Source: Pseudomonadota bacterium | GTDB lineage: Bacteria > BMS3Abin14 | Length of the DNA: 10,416 bases | Assembly (NCBI GenBank): GCA_003229755.1 | Contig: QIFJ01000161.1 | Span: forward strand, 1 to 10,416 | Reading direction: 5' to 3' | Shown: positions 6,732-10,416 of the stretch, in pieces | Position numbering within the stretch: position 1 is the first letter of the stretch | Layout of the letters: the number at the start of each line of letters is the position of its first letter | Notes under the pieces: model-generated | Seen by the model: only the letters and a program-made list of their open reading frames with translations | Told to the model about the DNA's origin: nothing | The model's database searches: none | Translations under genes and position numbers: made by a program

Positions 6732-6753
6732 GAGAGATTGACACCGAGAGATT
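6726..6753. repeat. 14-bp perfect tandem duplication at the M48 gene end
   Basis: GACACCGAGAGATT occurs twice head to tail (6726-6739, 6740-6753). The first copy overlaps the tip of the GTGTCAGAG element, and the second supplies two of the three bases of the TAA stop of the M48 peptidase gene (6754-6752). This looks like replication slippage or an imperfect insertion scar. Confidence 0.8.
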
Positions 6754-7768
6754 ATTCGGCCAATTTCCGTAAATCAGAAATTCTGTTTTCCACCGACGGA
6801 TGGGTTGAGAGGAATTCGGGTCCTCCCGTTCTCAGGTCCTTATTTTCCAGCCGCGTCAGGAACGCGATCATCGGTTCAACGCCGTATCCGGCAGCCTGCA
6901 TCCATTGAGAAGCAATGGCGTCTGCTTCCTGTTCGAATTCCCGGGAGTACCGGGACTTAAGGAGCAGGGCCGGGAGTGTTCCGGCTGCAGCTGTAATTGA
7001 AGTTACATCTCCCAGGAGCACAGAGACCATTATAAAAACTCCAGTGCCCTGAAGAAGGGTTCTTGCGGCGTGGCGCATCTTCATGTGGGCGAGTTCGTGG
7101 GCGACTACCCCGAGAAGTTCTTCATCCCCCTCGACGAAGGAAACAAGTTCGTCGGTCAGAACCACGGTATACCCCGGGAGGGCGAAAGCGTTGGGGCCGA
7201 AGGGGCTCTTTCGGAAGACAAGTGCACGGGGCTCGGGCAAACCGGACTCGGAGACGAATTGATCCACGAGTGCCTGGATCCGAAGATGCTCGTCTTCATC
7301 CAGTTCCGACGGGTCCAGAAAGAACCGGTCCGCCTGTTCCAGGGCTCTCCTGCCGAGGGCGTTCACAACCTCTTCGGGCAGGGAAAAGGCCGCAGCTTCA
7401 GCCAGGTACGGAATACCCTTAATAGAGAAAACAAGGATAAGCAGAACTGTGATTGCCACTGCACCGAAAGCCGCTGTCCAGCGGCTTTCCAGGAAGTGGA
7501 TCAGGCGGAACATGCCGGCGTCGCCACCTGTTTCTTCCAGAGGGAAGAAGGCATCCCGATCCGGCGTGTCCAGGCGGCCGCCGCCTGGCGTGTACAGGGT
7601 TCGGCATGTATTGCCCAGGGCCGGTTCCAGGGTGCAGTGCCCGAGGTCGAAATCCTCGCAGACAATTTCACCGCGAATTGATAGAGCTTTCCCCCCTATT
7701 GTGAATGTCACCTCATGGGCTCTGGAGCTCTTCCCGTCGAAGTAAGTGCCGTGATAGGTGGTCACCAT
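6752..7768 (-). CDS. Membrane-anchored M48-family zinc metallopeptidase
   Basis: A 338-residue peptidase. The active-site motif HELAH (H224, E225, H228) supplies two zinc ligands and the catalytic glutamate; E281 in QEAD is the expected third ligand, and STHPSVENRI (321-330) is the usual C-terminal signature. Residues 1-90 form an extra N-terminal domain, rich in beta strands and glycine with three cysteines (C37, C45, C55). A single membrane segment follows (about 97-115), and a hydrophobic stretch at 241-270 after the active-site helix may also contact the membrane. With no signal peptide before the first domain, that domain is probably cytoplasmic and the protease periplasmic, but this orientation is uncertain. 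The start codon overlaps the end of the DUF898 gene by seven bases, so translation is coupled. Family members degrade misfolded envelope proteins; the specific substrate is unknown. Confidence 0.93.
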   Translation of the reverse strand: MVTTYHGTYFDGKSSRAHEVTFTIGGKALSIRGEIVCEDFDLGHCTLEPALGNTCRTLYTPGGGRLDTPDRDAFFPLEETGGDAGMFRLIHFLESRWTAAFGAVAITVLLILVFSIKGIPYLAEAAAFSLPEEVVNALGRRALEQADRFFLDPSELDEDEHLRIQALVDQFVSESGLPEPRALVFRKSPFGPNAFALPGYTVVLTDELVSFVEGDEELLGVVAHELAHMKMRHAARTLLQGTGVFIMVSVLLGDVTSITAAAGTLPALLLKSRYSREFEQEADAIASQWMQAAGYGVEPMIAFLTRLENKDLRTGGPEFLSTHPSVENRISDLRKLAE

Positions 7769-8979
7769 CCGAAATCCAGGTCGAAGAAGTCCGCCGCAGT
7801 GTCGCCCACCGCACCTTCGTCGTAGACAGTATCAGCCTCGAAGGCATCCATGTCGCCGGAAAAGGAAACGACAGTGCTAGTGATGATGTATCTGGCACGG
7901 CGGACCTTTGCCCAGGGAATTAATAACCCCACGCTCAGTACGATGGCAAGTATGTTGGTGAAGCGTATCCAGGCCAGATCCCTGGCCTTGAGGGAAACAT
8001 CAAATTCTACCGGTCCCAGCCGGGTGTGTTTCCATGCATAGTTGAAGGTGCCGGAATAGATATATTGCCGCACGAGAGTAAACAGGAGGGCAAATGATAT
8101 AAAGGAAAAGAGAGTAATCCCCATAATACCCGTCTTCGAGATCTGGCCGCTCTCGATGACCAGGTGCGCTATCAAACCCGCCGACATTCCGATAAGCAAA
8201 CCTCCAAAGAAAAACGCTGCCAGCATCATGAAAACGGCGCTGGCGTAAATGCCGTAAAAGGGTTTCGCCTTGCCTCTGAAAGAGCCTGCAGTCTTTCCGT
8301 AGGCCATATTCTCATGGAAATAGCGCCGATGAAGGAAAGCGAAGTAGGGATAGACAGCCAAGAGAACAAGGGACAGTACTACAGACAGCATGATGATTAT
8401 AATGTTTGGAGCGGCGCCGGGTTCCGGCTTTATGGATGTACCTGAAATAACCGGCAGCATGTAGAAGATCAGGCTGAAGAGTGCGGCGAGGGGAAAGATT
8501 GCATAGGCTTTGTATGCTTCCCGAAGGCCGCCTGTAAAGTGGAACCGGATATTGCGGTATGCTGAGTTCCTCAGCTTGAAGCGGTGTGCTTTGTACAGAA
8601 GGTAGGGGACAGAACACCAGGCGGCTATTGACAGCGCAAAGCCTGTCAGCGGGAAAAATCTGTTTGAGAAATTGATCAGCAGGATCGCTCCGGCTACGAT
8701 CAGGTGTCCTTTGAGAATGGTGCCGGGTCTGGCCAGATAATCAAAGGCCTGACCGTCCAGCAGGGTGTTGACGTGAAAGTACCGCCGGGTACGCACCTTG
8801 GCCCATGCCCCATATATTCCCAGGGTCAGGATTGTCAGGGTAATGTTGACAATCCATATACGGAAGAATTCTCCTGCAGTACCGGTGAAATCGAGGGGAA
8901 GCAGCCGTGTCTCCCGCTCTTCCGGATTCTGCTTTGTTGGCCGGGTGGGCCGATCCAGGATGCTGTCCTTAGCCCTCAT
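7762..8979 (-). CDS. YjgN-like DUF898 polytopic membrane protein
   Basis: A 405-residue inner-membrane protein of the DUF898 (YjgN) family, function unknown. About eight hydrophobic segments are visible, at roughly 38-59, 88-107, 110-128, 156-176, 193-215, 244-269, 285-303 and 338-355. The signature WAKVR occurs twice, at 59-63 after LTLGIYGA and at 356-360 after GLLIP, each followed by an R-RY pattern. This indicates an internal duplication with pseudo-twofold layout. The N-terminal 25 residues are charged and cytoplasmic-looking, and the C-terminus is acidic. The frame stays open upstream to 9147, but that extension translates palindromic repeats, so the ATG at 8979 is taken as the start; no clear ribosome binding site precedes it. 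Its stop overlaps the M48 peptidase start (ATGGTGA), making a two-gene operon. DUF898 with M48 is a recurrent pairing in my recollection, suggesting the membrane protein is substrate or partner of the protease. Confidence 0.87.
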   Translation of the reverse strand: MRAKDSILDRPTRPTKQNPEERETRLLPLDFTGTAGEFFRIWIVNITLTILTLGIYGAWAKVRTRRYFHVNTLLDGQAFDYLARPGTILKGHLIVAGAILLINFSNRFFPLTGFALSIAAWCSVPYLLYKAHRFKLRNSAYRNIRFHFTGGLREAYKAYAIFPLAALFSLIFYMLPVISGTSIKPEPGAAPNIIIIMLSVVLSLVLLAVYPYFAFLHRRYFHENMAYGKTAGSFRGKAKPFYGIYASAVFMMLAAFFFGGLLIGMSAGLIAHLVIESGQISKTGIMGITLFSFISFALLFTLVRQYIYSGTFNYAWKHTRLGPVEFDVSLKARDLAWIRFTNILAIVLSVGLLIPWAKVRRARYIITSTVVSFSGDMDAFEADTVYDEGAVGDTAADFFDLDFGW

Positions 8980-9011
8980 ACCAAAAAAAGTATCATAAAT
9001 CAGGGTGTCAG

Positions 9012-9039
9012 AGTATGCATTTTGACGTATATTCGTCAA
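9012..9039 (-). promoter_or_regulatory. Predicted opposing promoter for the DUF898-M48 operon
   Basis: On the minus strand the inner palindrome gives -35 TTGACG (9039-9034), then a 16-base spacer and CATACT (9017-9012, four of six). Transcription would start near 9005, about 26 bases before the ATG at 8979. It is weaker than the plus-strand promoter and overlaps it, so the two would compete. Confidence 0.35.
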
Positions 9040-9050
9040 AAGGTCATAAT
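9022..9050 (+). promoter_or_regulatory. Predicted sigma-70-type promoter for the DUF2779 gene, inside the repeat
   Basis: -35 TTGACG (9022-9027) and -10 CATAAT (9045-9050), each five of six to consensus, are separated by the ideal 17 bases. Transcription would begin near 9057, 26 bases before the ATG at 9083. Both boxes are part of the palindromic repeat. Confidence 0.5.
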
Positions 9051-9107
9051 GCATACTCTGACACCAATTCTCAAAGGTCATAATGCATACTCTGACACCA
9101 ATTCTCA
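9039..9107 (-). repeat. 34-bp direct tandem repeat ending in the DUF2779 gene start
   Basis: A 35-base sequence starting AAAGGTCATAATGCAT occurs at 9039-9073 and again at 9073-9107, a period of 34 bases with no mismatch. The family core reads on the minus strand. The second unit carries the ribosome binding site, the ATG and the first eight codons of the DUF2779 gene. Confidence 0.85.
9073..9077 (+). promoter_or_regulatory. AAAGG ribosome binding site supplied by the repeat
   Basis: AAAGG lies five bases before the ATG at 9083. The same sequence precedes the ATG in the upstream repeat unit (ATG 9049), but that ATG is in another frame. Confidence 0.4.
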
Positions 9108-10416
9108 TTTCAAAGGGTAGATACCTCTCGGGGCTGAAATGCGACAAGCTCCTGTGGTGTCAATACAACGACAAGGATATTTTCCCGCCCATAGATGCCG
9201 CCACACAGGCGAAGTTCGACCAGGGGCATATTGTTGGTGAACTTGCTACCCGATTGTTCCCCAATGGGATCATGGTTAAGACCGGCAGCCACTACGCTGA
9301 GGTTTTAGTCCCCGCGACGCTGGAGGCTGTTAAGGAAAAGCGTCCTCTATATGAACCGGGCTTTGTCTATAAGAACGCTTATGCGTTAATGGATATCCTG
9401 AATCCAGTGGAGGGTGGCGCCTGGGATCTTTTTGAGGTCAAAAGCGCGACAAGCGTTAAGGACATATACATTCCTGACGTCGCCATCCAGAAATACATCC
9501 TGGAGGGAGCCGGCCTCAAGCTTCGCCGCTGCTTCCTGGTGCACATCAACAACCAGTATGTACGGCAGGGCGATCTGGACCCGGGAGGACTCTTTGTCAG
9601 TGTTGATATTACCGAGAGGGTGGATGCTTTCATTGACCAGGTCGATGGTGAGCTTGACAGGATGCTGGAGGTAATTCGATCTAAAAAGTGTCCGGATGTT
9701 CCGATTGGTGTTCACTGTTATGAGCCGTATGACTGCGACCTGATCCCTGTTTGTTTTGATTTTCTCCCCGATCACGATGTAACGACACTTTCCGGCCGGG
9801 TAAAAACCAGGTTTGAGCTGCTGGACCGCGGGATACAGGACATTAGTGACATTCCGGATGGCTTCAGGCTGAACAGCAAACAGCAGATCCAGGTTGACGC
9901 GGTAAAATCAGGAGAGATCCACTTTGAGGCTGGAGCGGCACGAAGATTTCTGGATTCTCTGGAGTATCCGCTGCACTTCCTGGATTTTGAGACTCTCTGG
10001 CCGGCAGTGCCAGTCTTTGACGGGACCAGGCCGTATCAGCAGGTTCCCTTCCAGTTTTCCCTTCATGTAGTTGAATCACCGGAGTCTGAGCCAGTGCATT
10101 ACTCGTATTTGCCGGAAGGAACGGATGATCCGAGGCCTGAGATACTGGAGAGGTTATCGGATCTTATTGGTCCGACTGGGTCCATCGTGGCCTATAACTC
10201 AAGCTTCGAAGTGAAGTGCTTAAGACAATCGGCGGAGGCATATCCTCAATATTCCGACTGGTTTGATGGTGTTGAGCCCAGGATCGTAGATCTATTGGAC
10301 CCATTCAAGAATTTTACCGTCTACCACCCAAAACAGGATGGAACCGCTTCCCTGAAGGCAGTCCTTCCCGCCTTTACCGGCATTGATTGGGGAGATGAAG
10401 GGGTTGTGGACGGTGA
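9083..10416 (+). CDS. DUF2779 protein: Cas4-like nuclease fused to DnaQ-fold domain (3' partial)
   Basis: The frame is open from a stop at 9059 to the window edge, giving 444 residues and continuing beyond. The first half is a PD-(D/E)xK nuclease of Cas4/RecB type: D104, then E118-V-K120 in FEVKSATSVKD, then the Q136-K-Y138 helix. An N-terminal cysteine C20 in GLKCDKLLW, with C212, C218 and C224 in HCYEPYDCDLIPVC, is the four-cysteine layout expected for a 4Fe-4S cluster. The second half is a DnaQ-like domain: LDFET (D301, E303), PYQQVPFQFS, and AYNSSFE (N372, E376), matching DUF2779. The exonuclease II position has glutamate where aspartate is usual, so its activity is uncertain. The only upstream in-frame ATG is 9083, inside the 34-bp repeat; relatives start close to the LSKSRYL-like segment, here ISKGRYLSGL at residues 9-18. 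It probably acts on DNA ends in repair or defence. Confidence 0.87.
   Translation, partial: MHTLTPILISKGRYLSGLKCDKLLWCQYNDKDIFPPIDAATQAKFDQGHIVGELATRLFPNGIMVKTGSHYAEVLVPATLEAVKEKRPLYEPGFVYKNAYALMDILNPVEGGAWDLFEVKSATSVKDIYIPDVAIQKYILEGAGLKLRRCFLVHINNQYVRQGDLDPGGLFVSVDITERVDAFIDQVDGELDRMLEVIRSKKCPDVPIGVHCYEPYDCDLIPVCFDFLPDHDVTTLSGRVKTRFELLDRGIQDISDIPDGFRLNSKQQIQVDAVKSGEIHFEAGAARRFLDSLEYPLHFLDFETLWPAVPVFDGTRPYQQVPFQFSLHVVESPESEPVHYSYLPEGTDDPRPEILERLSDLIGPTGSIVAYNSSFEVKCLRQSAEAYPQYSDWFDGVEPRIVDLLDPFKNFTVYHPKQDGTASLKAVLPAFTGIDWGDEGVVDG

Larger units (their letters stand above)
9004..9065. repeat. Palindromic GGTGTCAGAGTATGCAT hairpin with promoter-like inner stem
   Basis: Outer arms of 17 bases (9004-9020 and 9049-9065) are perfect reverse complements. 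Inner arms of eight bases, TTTTGACG (9020-9027) and CGTCAAAA (9034-9041), also match perfectly around the loop TATATT. A bulge (9042-9048) sits on the right side. It fills the divergent gap between the DUF898 and DUF2779 genes and is the most complete copy of the family in the window. Confidence 0.85.

Noticed and set aside
8980..9147. N-terminal extension of the DUF898 protein up to an ATG at 9147
   Set aside because: The added residues translate palindromic repeat sequence and overlap the start of the opposite DUF2779 gene; homologues start close to the FTGTAGEFF region, so 8979 is used.

Overview
The window looks like a chromosomal accessory stretch of a Gram-negative bacterium with moderate-to-high GC. 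A Desulfobacterota (deltaproteobacterial) or similar environmental lineage is my best guess. It rests on the gene mix (a B12-dependent radical SAM protein, a YjgN-like DUF898 membrane protein with an M48 protease) and on palindromic intergenic elements starting GGGGTCAG or GTGTCAGAGTATGCAT. I associate such elements with IS200-like/RAYT tyrosine transposases in these genomes. The lineage call is inference and weak.

Layout: (1) 3-3183, + strand, is a three-gene DNA-processing cassette: the 3' part of a RecQ helicase whose C-terminus is a ComF-type phosphoribosyltransferase (PRTase), a DprA-like Rossmann protein one base downstream, and a DEDDh 3'-5' exonuclease. A 61-bp hairpin element sits between the last two genes. 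(2) 3181-3334 is a 77-bp sequence in perfect register twice, and its first three bases are the exonuclease stop codon. (3) 3471-4955, + strand, is a lone GHKL (Hsp90/MutL-type) ATPase with an acidic linker and an unfamiliar C-terminal domain. (4) 5104-6588, - strand, is a B12-binding radical SAM enzyme convergent with it. (5) 6752-8979, - strand, is a translationally coupled pair, DUF898 membrane protein followed by M48 metallopeptidase. (6) 9083 to the window end, + strand, is a DUF2779 protein fusing a Cas4-like nuclease to a DnaQ-fold domain; it is cut by the window edge.

How the genes may work together: the first cassette combines unwinding (RecQ), a nucleotide-sensing or PRPP-using domain, a single-strand-DNA-handling DprA fold and an exonuclease. 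The PRTase plus DprA pairing is the same combination as in the phage-defence/toxin-antitoxin system ShosTA, so a defence or recombination role is the leading hypothesis. The DprA-like protein also ends in QLGMF, one residue away from the sliding-clamp-binding peptide of E. coli Pol II (QLGLF). DUF898 and M48 probably act together at the inner membrane.

The intergenic repeats are the other main feature. Copies of one palindromic family lie at every junction between modules. At 9004-9107 they appear to supply a back-to-back promoter pair, a ribosome binding site and the start codon of the DUF2779 gene. No intergenic stretch exceeds 300 bases (the longest, 3184-3470, is described below). I saw no tRNA, rRNA, CRISPR array or intact insertion sequence.
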